Below the pieces are notes generated by a model that searched no databases, was not told where the DNA came from, and saw only the letters and a program-made list of their open reading frames with translations. Of a stretch of DNA of 41,350 nucleotides, positions 16,064 to 23,735 are shown piece after piece. How positions within the stretch are numbered: position 1 is the stretch's first letter; every line of letters begins with the position of its first letter. Origin of the DNA: Verrucomicrobiota bacterium (GTDB taxonomy: Bacteria; Verrucomicrobiota; Kiritimatiellia; Kiritimatiellales; Tichowtungiaceae). The stretch lies in NCBI GenBank assembly GCA_016342445.1, contig JAEIOF010000005.1:1-41350 (forward strand), read 5' to 3'. Both the position numbers and the translations under genes were made by a program.

Positions 16064-17266
16064 ATGAAACCGACTCAACCAGACAGACAGGGACATTTCG
16101 GCCCGTACGGCGGTATGTTCGTTCCGGAAACATTGATGGAACCCCTTAATGAGCTGACGCGCGTCTATAAGGAGGCGCGCAAAGATCCGGCCTTTAAAAA
16201 GGAACTCGACTATTATCTGCGCGAATACGTCGGCCGTCCGACCCCGCTCTATTTCGCCGAACGCATGACCCGCGAGCTGGGCGGGCCGAAAATTTATCTC
16301 AAGCGCGAAGACCTTTGCCATACCGGCGCGCATAAGATCAACAATTCGATGGGCCAGATTCTGCTCGCGAAGAGGATGGGTAAAACGCGGATCATCGCGG
16401 AGACCGGTGCGGGGCAGCACGGCGTCGCCACGGCTACGGTCGCGGCGATGTTCGGCATGGAGTGCGTGGTCTACATGGGCAAAGTCGATATGGAGCGCCA
16501 GGCGCTCAATGTCTTCCGTATGGAAAGCCTCGGGGCCAAAGTGGTCGCCGTGACCGCCGGGCAGCAGACGCTCAAAGAGGCCGTCAACGAAGCGATGCGC
16601 GACTGGGTTTCCAATGTTCGGAACACCCACTACATTCTCGGCTCCGCACTCGGCTCGCATCCCTATCCGATGATGGTGCGGGACTTCCAGAGTGTGATCG
16701 GCAAAGAGGCGCGCAAACAGATTTTGAAAGCGGAAGGCCGTCTGCCGACCGCATTGATCGCCTGCGTTGGCGGCGGGAGCAATTCGATCGGCCTGTTCCA
16801 TCCCTTTATTAAGGACGAAGGCGTCCGCATGATCGGCGTCGAGGCCGGCGGCCTTGGTATCGAAACCGGCGAACACGCCGCGCGTTTCGCCGACGGCAAG
16901 GTCGGAATTCTGCAGGGGACACAAAGTTATGTCTTGCAGGACGACGACGGACAGATCCGTCTGACCCATTCCATTAGCGCAGGGCTCGACTACGCTACCG
17001 TCGGGCCGGAACACAGCCTGCTTCACGATCTCAAACGCGCCGAGTACACCTCGGTCAACGATGTGGAAGCCGTGATGGGCTTCGATAAACTCGCGCAGTG
17101 GGAAGGCATTCTGCCCGCGCTCGAAAGCTCACACGCCGTCGCGTGGGTCATCCAAAATGCCGGGCAGTTCACTCCGGACGACCTGCTAATCATTAATATT
17201 TCCGGTCGCGGCGACAAAGATGTTCAGCAGATCGCGGCCTGGAAGGCGGAACACCGTGGCCATTAA
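16064..17266 (+). CDS. trpB: Tryptophan synthase beta chain (operon copy)
   Basis: 400 residues, canonical Trp[20 protein letters not shown], the PLP lysine in [27 protein letters not shown], the phosphate loop [28 protein letters not shown], and [19 protein letters not shown] (usually DYPGVGPEH, so the Pro-Gly is Ala-Thr here). It lies 123 bases after trpF on the same strand and overlaps the yicC start. trpA is not in the window. A one-mismatch copy of the palindrome at 16609 encodes SNVRN in a variable helix. With trpF and trpC it covers a large part of the tryptophan pathway. Confidence 0.94.
   Translation: MKPTQPDRQGHFGPYGGMFVPETLMEPLNELTRVYKEARKDPAFKKELDYYLREYVGRPTPLYFAERMTRELGGPKIYLKREDLCHTGAHKINNSMGQILLAKRMGKTRIIAETGAGQHGVATATVAAMFGMECVVYMGKVDMERQALNVFRMESLGAKVVAVTAGQQTLKEAVNEAMRDWVSNVRNTHYILGSALGSHPYPMMVRDFQSVIGKEARKQILKAEGRLPTALIACVGGGSNSIGLFHPFIKDEGVRMIGVEAGGLGIETGEHAARFADGKVGILQGTQSYVLQDDDGQIRLTHSISAGLDYATVGPEHSLLHDLKRAEYTSVNDVEAVMGFDKLAQWEGILPALESSHAVAWVIQNAGQFTPDDLLIINISGRGDKDVQQIAAWKAEHRGH
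16609..16623. repeat. One-mismatch palindrome in trpB
   Basis: TTCCAATGTTCGGAA, read SNVRN. The same 15-mer recurs exactly at 38797 in folP. Confidence 0.8.
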
Positions 17267-18143
17267 AAGCATGACAGGATTCGGCGCGGGCAGTGCGCGC
17301 GCAGCCGGCGTACAGATTGCCGTTGAGCTCAGCAGCGTAAACCGCAAGCAGCTCGAAGTGGTGCTGCGTCTTCCCCAGCAACTGGCTCCCTTTGAAGTGC
17401 AGGCACAGAAGATTATTCAGAACGCGCTGTCGCGCGGGCGGATTTCCGGAACGGTCCAGCTGGAGATGCCCGCAGGGGAGATGGTTGTTGCGGTGGATCA
17501 AAAACGCGCGGCGGCTGTGGTTGAAACGTTGCGCAGCTCCGCGAAGAAGCTGAAGCTGGAAGATGATCTCAGCGCATCGATGCTTCTGAAAATTCCGAAC
17601 CTCCTTGATTTCCAACGCTTGGAAAAAAATATGCAGGCCGGATCATCCGGCTTCCAATGCTTGGAAAAAGCGCTGAACGCTGCGCTGAAAAAATTGGTGG
17701 CGATGCGTTCGCTCGAGGGCCGTGCGCTGGCGGACGATTTATCGGCCCGGCTGAACGGACTTGAAGCGATGCTTCATGAAATTGAAAAAAGGGCACCGCA
17801 GGTGCTTTCCAATCATCGGAACAAAATGTTCCAAGGGCTGGAAAAACTCGGGATTGAAAATCTCGCGCAGGACGAACGGGTGCTCAAAGAGATCGCGTTG
17901 TTCGGCGAGAAGAGCGATATCGCCGAAGAGATCACGCGGCTGACCAGTCACATTAAACAGTTTCGCGCGAGCCTGCGGTCGGCGGAGCCGGTTGGGCGCG
18001 AACTCGATTTTCTGCTGCAGGAGTTTTTGCGCGAGATCAACACGATTGGCTCCAAAGCCAATGATCTGGAGATCACCCGGCAGGTGGTGGCGTTTAAAAC
18101 CGAGCTCGAGCGCATCCGCGAGCAGGTTCAGAACGTCGAATAG
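17256..18143 (+). CDS. yicC: YicC-family endoribonuclease
   Basis: YicC-type proteins are conserved bacterial ribonucleases linked to RNA turnover. The GTG at 17256 gives the family start [11 protein letters not shown] and overlaps the trpB end; an upstream ATG is out of pattern. N-terminal domain: [23 protein letters not shown] and [11 protein letters not shown]. The conserved C-terminal DUF1732 part reads [59 protein letters not shown] and [19 protein letters not shown]. About 295 residues, near normal length. The central linker holds four palindrome copies (17610, 17652, 17807, 17829), giving FQRLEK, FQCLEK, SNHRN and FQGLEK. Confidence 0.92.
   Translation: MAIKSMTGFGAGSARAAGVQIAVELSSVNRKQLEVVLRLPQQLAPFEVQAQKIIQNALSRGRISGTVQLEMPAGEMVVAVDQKRAAAVVETLRSSAKKLKLEDDLSASMLLKIPNLLDFQRLEKNMQAGSSGFQCLEKALNAALKKLVAMRSLEGRALADDLSARLNGLEAMLHEIEKRAPQVLSNHRNKMFQGLEKLGIENLAQDERVLKEIALFGEKSDIAEEITRLTSHIKQFRASLRSAEPVGRELDFLLQEFLREINTIGSKANDLEITRQVVAFKTELERIREQVQNVE
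17610..17666. repeat. Pair of perfect TTCCAA-N3-TTGGAA palindromes in yicC, 42 bp apart
   Basis: 17610-17624 (spacer CGC) and 17652-17666 (spacer TGC), both read FQxLEK. The first has the flank TTGGAAAAAAATATG, also seen at 6090. Confidence 0.93.
17807..17843. repeat. Pair of one-mismatch palindromes in yicC, 22 bp apart
   Basis: 17807-17821 (TTCCAATCATCGGAA, read SNHRN) and 17829-17843 (TTCCAAGGGCTGGAA, read FQGLEK), about two helical turns apart. Confidence 0.82.
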
Positions 18144-18159
18144 GCCCGGTTCCCCGGGG

Positions 18160-18196
18160 TTCCAAGCCTTGGAAAAAAAGAATCCAAACATTGGAA
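18160..18196. repeat. Intergenic palindrome pair, 22 bp apart, between yicC and the hybrid kinase
   Basis: 18160-18174 is perfect (spacer GCC, strong A-tract); 18182-18196 has one mismatch (first base A, spacer ACA). They lie just upstream of the kinase start at 18247. Confidence 0.9.
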
Positions 18197-18246
18197 ACTT
18201 TTTAAAAAGGAGCTAAGATGTCCGTCGAACACGACGGAGAAGCCAT

Positions 18247-21200
18247 ATGAGGGAAACCACCGGCCCAAACCAAACCCCGCTTTCAAAAAAAGGACGATCC
18301 TTGATTTGGGATCGGATTCCTCCGACGTACAGGCGCATCGGTGCGCGCCGCCGATTCTTCTCTCTGATCCTTATTATGATCGGAGTTTGCGTGATGGCGA
18401 TGGTGGCCATGACAACCATCCTCTATCGGCACACCCTTCATCAGCAGGGGCGCTTGTTGCAAACAACCGCTCAAAGTCAGGCCCGATTGATTGAGGCGGT
18501 TGCTCAGAATCAAATTGAAGAAGAGCGGGAGTTGATCGATGAAAACCCTGATTACGATGCATTTGCGGCAACGTTGGGGCAGGTCATGGATGCGCATGAG
18601 AATTATAAGGGATTCGGCGCGACGGGGGAGTTTACATTGGCTCGGCGCGATGGAGATTCTATTGTATTCGTTTTGCGGCAACGGCACGGGAGCGTTGAGA
18701 GCCCGGGGATAGAAGCATTTGATTCGGAATTTGCTGAACCGATGCGGCGGGCGCTCACGGGGCTTTCCGGAATTGTTAAGGGGCTCGACTACCGCGGAGA
18801 AATGGTTTTGGCCGCGTATGAACCCGTAGATGTATTGAACCTGGGCATTGTGGCGAAAATTGATCTGGCGGAAATTCGTGCGCCGTTTATCCGCGCGTGG
18901 TTTTTCGCGGCGGCAATCGCTCTTATTTTTATTTTAATCGGAACGGTTCTGTTTTTTTGGATCGGTCATCCGATTATCGAACGGCTGGAGGCCTATTCGC
19001 GCAATCTGGAAAAAGAAATCAAGGCGCGCCGGCAGTCTGAAGAAGCCCTTGTGAAAAGTGAGGAGAACCTTTCCATTACGATGGACTCCATCGGCGACGG
19101 GGTGATCGCCGCGGATCTGGAGGGGCGGATAACCCGGATGAATCCGGTGGCGGTGAAGCTGACCGGCTGGCCGGCGGCTGAGGCGGTTGGGCATTCTGTG
19201 GACGAGGTGTTTCATATTGTGAATGTTCTTTCCCGCGCGAAAGTAGAGAGTCCGGGGCAGCGGGCGCTTCGCGAGGGTGTGGTTGTCGGGTTGGCCAACC
19301 ATACGGTTTTGATTCGTCGCGACGGTACGGAATCCCATATTGCTGACAGCGCTTCACCGATCCGGAATGCGCGCGGCGAGATGACCGGCGTGGTGCTTGT
19401 TTTTCGCGACGTGACCGAACTCTATGGCAAGGAGGAGGCGATCCGGAGGAGCGAGAAAAAATACCGAACTTTTTTTGAGAATTCGGCCGATGCGATGCTC
19501 ATCCTTGAAAACGGTGAGTTTGTGGATTGTAACGACGCGGCGATTGCGATGCTCGGGTATGACTTGAAAGAAGAGATCGTTCATATGCATCCATCCGGAT
19601 TATCGCCTGAGGTTCAGCCGGACGGGCGTCTTTCCGCAGAGAAGGCGGATGAATTAATGCGGTTGGCAATTGCGCGGGGCGGTCTCCGGTTTGAGTGGGA
19701 TCATATGCGAAAGGATGGAACAATTTTTCCTGTGGCCGTTTCTCTCACGGCCATCGAAACGGATCGAGGTGTTGTGCAATTGCATACGGTCTGGCGCGAT
19801 CTGACGAAGCGCAAAGCGGCAGAGAAGGAGCGCGAGCAGCTGATGCTGGCGATCGAACAGATGGCAGAGATTGTGATGATTACGGACGCCGAGGCGAATA
19901 TTCAATATGTTAACGCTGCGTTTGAACGGGTGACGGGGTATTGCCGGGCAGAGGCTCTCGGGCAGAACCCGCGGATTCTCCAAAGCGGGCAGCATCCGCC
20001 GGAGTTTTACCAAGAGATGTGGGACATCCTCACGGCCGGTAAAATCTGGAGCGGGCGATTGGTCAATAAGAAAAAAGACGGGCACGTCTATACGGAAGAC
20101 GCTGCGATATCTCCTGTAACGGGAGCGGATGGTACGATTACAAATTATGTTGCCGCCAAACAGGATGTGACTCGCGAGATGGAATTAGAAGAGCAGCTGC
20201 GGCAGGCACAGAAGATGGAGGCGGTCGGGCAGATGGCCGGCGGGATCGCGCACGACTTTAACAATTTGCTTCAGGTGATCGGAGGGTATGCCGAGCTTTC
20301 ACAAATGAGGCTGGCGCCGGATAGTTCAATTGCCCCGGCAATCCAGGAGATTGAAAAAGCCGCCCGGCGCGGCAAGGGCTTGATTAATCAGCTGCTCGCG
20401 TTCAGCCGACGACAGGTGATCCGTCCGGTGGATCTGAATCTGAATGAAATGGTGAATCAGCTTTTGAATATGATCCGCGGTCTGCTCGGCGAGCATATTG
20501 AGTTGGACTTTATTGAGGGCCGCGGCCTGGGAACGGTTTATGCTGATCACGGGTTGATGGGGCAGGTGTTGATAAATCTCTGTGTGAATGCGCGTGACGC
20601 GATGCCTGAAGGCGGCAAGCTGACGATCGAAACGGAAAATGTTGTGATCGCCGGAGAGTATATTCAGGCCCATTCATGGGCGAAGGTCGGCCGGTATGTC
20701 CTGTTGAGTGTAACGGATACCGGATGTGGAATGGATCCCCAAACAACCTCCCGGATTTTTGAGCCGTTTTTTACAACCAAGGAGGTGGGGAAGGGTACCG
20801 GACTTGGACTTTCCATGGCGTTCGGGATCATCAAACAGCATGGCGGGCATATCATCGTCTATAGCGAGGTCGACAAGGGGACGATTTTTAAAATTTATCT
20901 TCCGACGGTTGAGCGGCACGCAACAGTGGTTCCCAACAGCATTCCCGGCCCTGTTGTTGGCGGAACCGAAACCATTTTGATTGCCGAAGACGATGAAATG
21001 GTTTTGAAGCTGGCGGAACAGATATTGAGTCAGGCGGGGTATACGGTGTTGACGGGTAGAGATGGCGAGGAAGCCGTTCGGCTTTTCGAGAAGCGCGCCG
21101 ATACAATTGATCTGGTGATCATGGATGTTGTGATGCCGCGAATGGGCGGCAAAGAGGCGATGGATCAGATTCTCAAGTTGCGCCCCGGAATGCCCCATTT

Positions 21201-21339
21201 TTTTGCCAGCGGCTATAGCGAAAACGCAATCCACACAAATTTTATTCAGGAGCGCGGGATGCAGCTGCTGAGTAAACCGTATCAAAACGAGTCGTTGTTA
21301 TGCAAAGTCCGGGAAGTGATCGACTCGGCATCTGAATGA
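18247..21339 (+). CDS. Membrane hybrid histidine kinase (sensor, three PAS, HisKA, HATPase, receiver)
   Basis: 1030 residues. Two membrane helices (about 37-59 and 218-241) enclose a periplasmic sensor region (about 60-215). Three PAS domains follow (roughly 275-395, 400-520, 530-650; for example SIGDGVIAADLEGRITRMNP and NSADAMLILENGEFVDCND). The HisKA box GQMAGGIAHDFNNLLQ has phospho-His H669. The ATPase has N box NLCVNARDAMPEGG, DTGCGM and GKGTGLGLSMAFGI. The C-terminal receiver (TILIAEDDEM...) has phosphoacceptor D960 (VIMDVVMPRMGG) and SKPY. It should autophosphorylate and pass phosphate to its own receiver; partners are unknown. GGAGAAG precedes the ATG, and a palindrome pair lies just upstream. 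Confidence 0.93.
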   Translation: MRETTGPNQTPLSKKGRSLIWDRIPPTYRRIGARRRFFSLILIMIGVCVMAMVAMTTILYRHTLHQQGRLLQTTAQSQARLIEAVAQNQIEEERELIDENPDYDAFAATLGQVMDAHENYKGFGATGEFTLARRDGDSIVFVLRQRHGSVESPGIEAFDSEFAEPMRRALTGLSGIVKGLDYRGEMVLAAYEPVDVLNLGIVAKIDLAEIRAPFIRAWFFAAAIALIFILIGTVLFFWIGHPIIERLEAYSRNLEKEIKARRQSEEALVKSEENLSITMDSIGDGVIAADLEGRITRMNPVAVKLTGWPAAEAVGHSVDEVFHIVNVLSRAKVESPGQRALREGVVVGLANHTVLIRRDGTESHIADSASPIRNARGEMTGVVLVFRDVTELYGKEEAIRRSEKKYRTFFENSADAMLILENGEFVDCNDAAIAMLGYDLKEEIVHMHPSGLSPEVQPDGRLSAEKADELMRLAIARGGLRFEWDHMRKDGTIFPVAVSLTAIETDRGVVQLHTVWRDLTKRKAAEKEREQLMLAIEQMAEIVMITDAEANIQYVNAAFERVTGYCRAEALGQNPRILQSGQHPPEFYQEMWDILTAGKIWSGRLVNKKKDGHVYTEDAAISPVTGADGTITNYVAAKQDVTREMELEEQLRQAQKMEAVGQMAGGIAHDFNNLLQVIGGYAELSQMRLAPDSSIAPAIQEIEKAARRGKGLINQLLAFSRRQVIRPVDLNLNEMVNQLLNMIRGLLGEHIELDFIEGRGLGTVYADHGLMGQVLINLCVNARDAMPEGGKLTIETENVVIAGEYIQAHSWAKVGRYVLLSVTDTGCGMDPQTTSRIFEPFFTTKEVGKGTGLGLSMAFGIIKQHGGHIIVYSEVDKGTIFKIYLPTVERHATVVPNSIPGPVVGGTETILIAEDDEMVLKLAEQILSQAGYTVLTGRDGEEAVRLFEKRADTIDLVIMDVVMPRMGGKEAMDQILKLRPGMPHFFASGYSENAIHTNFIQERGMQLLSKPYQNESLLCKVREVIDSASE

Positions 21340-21410
21340 TTTGAAAAGATGCTGCGGACTGTGAGAGGGTGATCCCGAATTTTTAAATCTTCTGGAAGGG
21401 TGCGAACGAC

Positions 21411-22019
21411 ATGACAGAAAAAAAACAGGCGTTGCTTTTGGTTGTCTCCGCGCCGTCGGGCGCGGGCAAGTCGACACTGTGTAATCGACTCGTTGAAAAA
21501 TTTCCCGGAATGACCTATTCGGTTTCGTGCACAACCCGCGCGCCGCGCGGTGAAGAAAAAAATCATGAACACTATCACTTCATTTCCCGCGATGAATTTT
21601 ATGAGCGCGTACGCAACGGAGAGTTTCTTGAGCATGCCGAAGTGCATGGAAATTTTTACGGCACGCTCAAAACAACGGTGCAGCAAGCGCTGACCGAAGG
21701 GCGCGATCTGATTATGGATATCGACGTGCAGGGCGCGGCGCAGATTCGAAAAGCCTGCGAAAAACTTGCGCCAGAAGATGTTCTGCGCAAAGGGTTTGTG
21801 GATATCTTTATCGCGCCCCCGTCCATGGAAGAGTTGCGTCGCCGGTTGCGCGGACGGTCAACCGATACCGACGAGGTGATTGAAAAACGCATGCGCAATG
21901 CGGAAGAGGAAATGAAGGAGCGCGATGCGTATCAGCATCTCATCATCAACGATGATCTGGATGTCGCGCTGGAAAAAATGGTGAATATGATTCGCGCGGA
22001 GCGCAAAAAACGCCGCTGA
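21411..22019 (+). CDS. gmk: Guanylate kinase
   Basis: Phosphorylates GMP to GDP with ATP. 202 residues with P-loop SAPSGAGKSTL, the GMP-binding region SVSCTTRAPRGEEKNHEHYHF and DEFYERVRNGEFLEHAEVHGNFYGT, the Walker-B-like DLIMDIDVQGA, and the lid/C-terminal part LRRRLRGRSTDTDEVIEKRMRNAEEEM. Length and motif order are standard. GGAAGGG lies upstream of the ATG. In many bacteria yicC and gmk are neighbours; here a hybrid kinase is inserted between them, which suggests a later insertion into an old cluster. Confidence 0.97.
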   Translation: MTEKKQALLLVVSAPSGAGKSTLCNRLVEKFPGMTYSVSCTTRAPRGEEKNHEHYHFISRDEFYERVRNGEFLEHAEVHGNFYGTLKTTVQQALTEGRDLIMDIDVQGAAQIRKACEKLAPEDVLRKGFVDIFIAPPSMEELRRRLRGRSTDTDEVIEKRMRNAEEEMKERDAYQHLIINDDLDVALEKMVNMIRAERKKRR

Positions 22020-22047
22020 TTTTTTTTGCGCTTTGCGCGAAACGTTG

Positions 22048-22076
22048 TTGCATGAAAAAGCGTTAGCCGTTATATG
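22048..22076 (+). promoter_or_regulatory. Candidate promoter of the histone H1-like gene
   Basis: TTGCAT (22048-22053), 17 bases, then TATATG (22071-22076). The match is moderate but lies in the only gap between gmk and this gene. Confidence 0.35.
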
Positions 22077-22148
22077 ATTCGTTCAGCCCAAGCGTATGCG
22101 ACTTGTTGAAGAATGGTTAGGTTAACCCAGCCCAAAAGGAGGCAGAAC

Positions 22149-22478
22149 ATGGCAGCGAAAAAAGTGGCGAAGAAAAAAGCGGTAGCGAAAAAAGCTCCGG
22201 CTAAAAAAGCAGTAGCCAAAAAAGCAGTAGCGAAAAAAGCTCCGGCCAAAAAAGCGGTAGCAAAAAAAGCTCCGGCTAAGAAAAAAGCTCCGGCCAAAAA
22301 AGCAGCAGCAAAAAAAGCTCCAGCTAAAAAAGTAGCTGCCAAAAAAGCTCCGGCTAAGAAAAAAGCTCCGGCTAAAAAAGCGGTAGCGAAAAAAGCTCCG
22401 GCTAAGAAAAAAGCTCCGGCTAAAAAAGCGGTAGCAAAAAAAGCCCCGGCGAAGAAAAAAGCCGCTAAAAAGAAATAA
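22149..22478 (+). CDS. Lysine/alanine-rich histone H1-like protein
   Basis: 109 residues made almost entirely of [14 protein letters not shown] and APAKKK units, with no acidic or aromatic residue after the start. Such chains resemble the C-terminal tail of eukaryotic histone H1 and bacterial H1-like nucleoid proteins (as in Chlamydia Hc and other bacteria); they bind DNA by charge. The ATG at 22149 follows AAGGAGG at ideal distance; an upstream in-frame ATG at 22113 is less likely. The coding DNA is a degenerate tandem repeat (AAAAAAGC.CCGGC units), so length may vary between strains. A strong terminator follows. DNA compaction is the inferred role. Confidence 0.85.
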   Translation: MAAKKVAKKKAVAKKAPAKKAVAKKAVAKKAPAKKAVAKKAPAKKKAPAKKAAAKKAPAKKVAAKKAPAKKKAPAKKAVAKKAPAKKKAPAKKAVAKKAPAKKKAAKKK

Positions 22479-22502
22479 ATCTTTTTGATTTATTCTGTGC
22501 TC

Positions 22503-22531
22503 CAGCCCCGGGTTCCCGGGGCTGTTTTTTT
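22503..22531 (+). terminator. Rho-independent terminator after the H1-like gene
   Basis: CAGCCCCGGG and CCCGGGGCTG form a 10-bp inverted repeat around TT, followed by seven T. Confidence 0.92.
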
Positions 22532-22607
22532 GTTCCATGGTTTTTCATTTCCTTTTCAGCACGCAGCGGGCTATGCTCCCGCCATTTAAGAGAATGGGGC
22601 TTATACC

Positions 22608-23063
22608 ATGAAGTGTCCGAAGTGTGAGCATCGTGAAAACAAGGTGATTGATAGCCGGGAGGTGCGCGAGGGGGCAGCCATTCGCCGCCGACGCCTTTGC
22701 TTGAATTGCGGCCATCGCTTCACCACCTACGAAGAGGTTCTGCGGGCGGCGTTACAAGTGATTAAGCGTGACGGACGCCGCGAGGAGCTGATGCGCGAAA
22801 AACTGATGCAGAGTTTGGTGATCGCCTGTCAGAAGCGCCCCATCAGCGTTCAGCAGATCGAGCAGATCACCAACACGATCTTTACCGAGATCGAAGCGGA
22901 ATATGAACGTGAAGTTCCTTCGACCGCGATCGGTGCCAAAGTGATGAGCCTGCTCGAGAAAGTCGACGAAGTGGCCTACGTTCGCTTCGCCTCGGTCTAT
23001 CGCCGGTTCAAAGATGTCAACCAGTTCATGAATGAAGCCGAAAGGCTGATCGGACGCGAATGA
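22608..23063 (+). CDS. nrdR: Transcriptional repressor NrdR
   Basis: Represses ribonucleotide reductase genes in response to ATP/dATP. 151 residues, full length. N-terminal zinc ribbon CPKCEHRENKVIDSREVREGAAIRRRRLCLNCGHRFTTYEEV (CPxC and CxxC). ATP-cone from about residue 45: VIKRDGRREELMREKLMQSLVIACQKRPIS to FASVYRRFKDVNQF. The usual Gly after the second Cys is Glu here. It is the first gene of an overlapping operon with the unknown 23060 gene, lnt, prfB and trpC. No ribonucleotide reductase gene or NrdR box is visible in the window. Confidence 0.96.
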   Translation: MKCPKCEHRENKVIDSREVREGAAIRRRRLCLNCGHRFTTYEEVLRAALQVIKRDGRREELMREKLMQSLVIACQKRPISVQQIEQITNTIFTEIEAEYEREVPSTAIGAKVMSLLEKVDEVAYVRFASVYRRFKDVNQFMNEAERLIGRE

Positions 23064-23719
23064 TTGATGTGCACCAGAACCGCGCACACACATCCCGCAA
23101 CCTCTGGTCCGGGACGATTAAGAAGCTTTTCCAAACCCTGGAACTTCAGGACCGCCCGGCGGCTTCGGCGATTTCAGAAAGTCTCGCCGTCTTTTGTCAG
23201 GAGCACCCTCGAATGCCGGATCACGCGCTTTCGATTTTAATGGCTCGCTCCTTTTGTGTGTCCGGCGATGTTGAAGCGGCTGAACAGATTCTGCGTCACG
23301 ACGGTGCGTACCGGCGGCATACCGGCTCGTGGCTTAATGTGCTTTCCGTTGAATATCCTTTTCCCGAACTCTATCCGCTTTTTTCCGCGCGCGTCGTGCG
23401 GCCGCTGAATCTGAATTCCGCCGGCCGCGCATGGGTGCTGGACCTCGAAAAAATCCAACTTACCGAGGCGGACCGGCATGAGCTGATTATTTTTCAGACC
23501 GTCCGCCGGTTAACCGAAAACATTTCCAATGTTTGGAAAAAAACGAACGGTCAAGGCGTTCTCGGTGTTAAAGGACTCCGACGGTTTTCTGAATTTATGC
23601 GCCCGCGCGGCGCGCAGCCTCCCGTGCAACTGTGCGGCCACCTGCACGATGTTCTTGCCCGGTGCGCCAGACAAAACGGATGGGATCACACGCCATCCGT
23701 TCTGCAGATCGACTTGTGA
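23060..23719 (+). CDS. Unknown 219-residue protein, translationally coupled to nrdR
   Basis: The start overlaps the nrdR stop by four bases (ATGA), so it is coupled to that gene. The product has no signal peptide or membrane helix. Phrases such as MARSFCVSGDVEAAEQILRHDGAYRRHTGSW look like a helical, TPR-like stretch, and HLHDVLARCARQNGWDHTPSVLQIDL ends the chain, but I do not recognise a family. Two palindrome copies are embedded (23129, read FQTLEL; 23524, read SNVWKK). Its retention inside a housekeeping operon argues for a real lineage-specific gene. Confidence 0.75.
   Translation: MIDVHQNRAHTSRNLWSGTIKKLFQTLELQDRPAASAISESLAVFCQEHPRMPDHALSILMARSFCVSGDVEAAEQILRHDGAYRRHTGSWLNVLSVEYPFPELYPLFSARVVRPLNLNSAGRAWVLDLEKIQLTEADRHELIIFQTVRRLTENISNVWKKTNGQGVLGVKGLRRFSEFMRPRGAQPPVQLCGHLHDVLARCARQNGWDHTPSVLQIDL
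23129..23143. repeat. One-mismatch palindrome in the unknown gene
   Basis: TTCCAAACCCTGGAA, read FQTLE. The identical 15-mer occurs in prfB at 25609. Confidence 0.8.
23524..23538. repeat. Perfect palindrome in the unknown gene
   Basis: Spacer TGT, read SNVWK, followed by a seven-base A-tract. Confidence 0.92.
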
Positions 23720-23735
23720 CCCCCGGCCTCTCATC

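Noticed and set aside
22122-22538. A minus-strand frame rich in Phe, Ser and Arg
   Set aside because: Antisense of the AAKK repeats and the downstream terminator.
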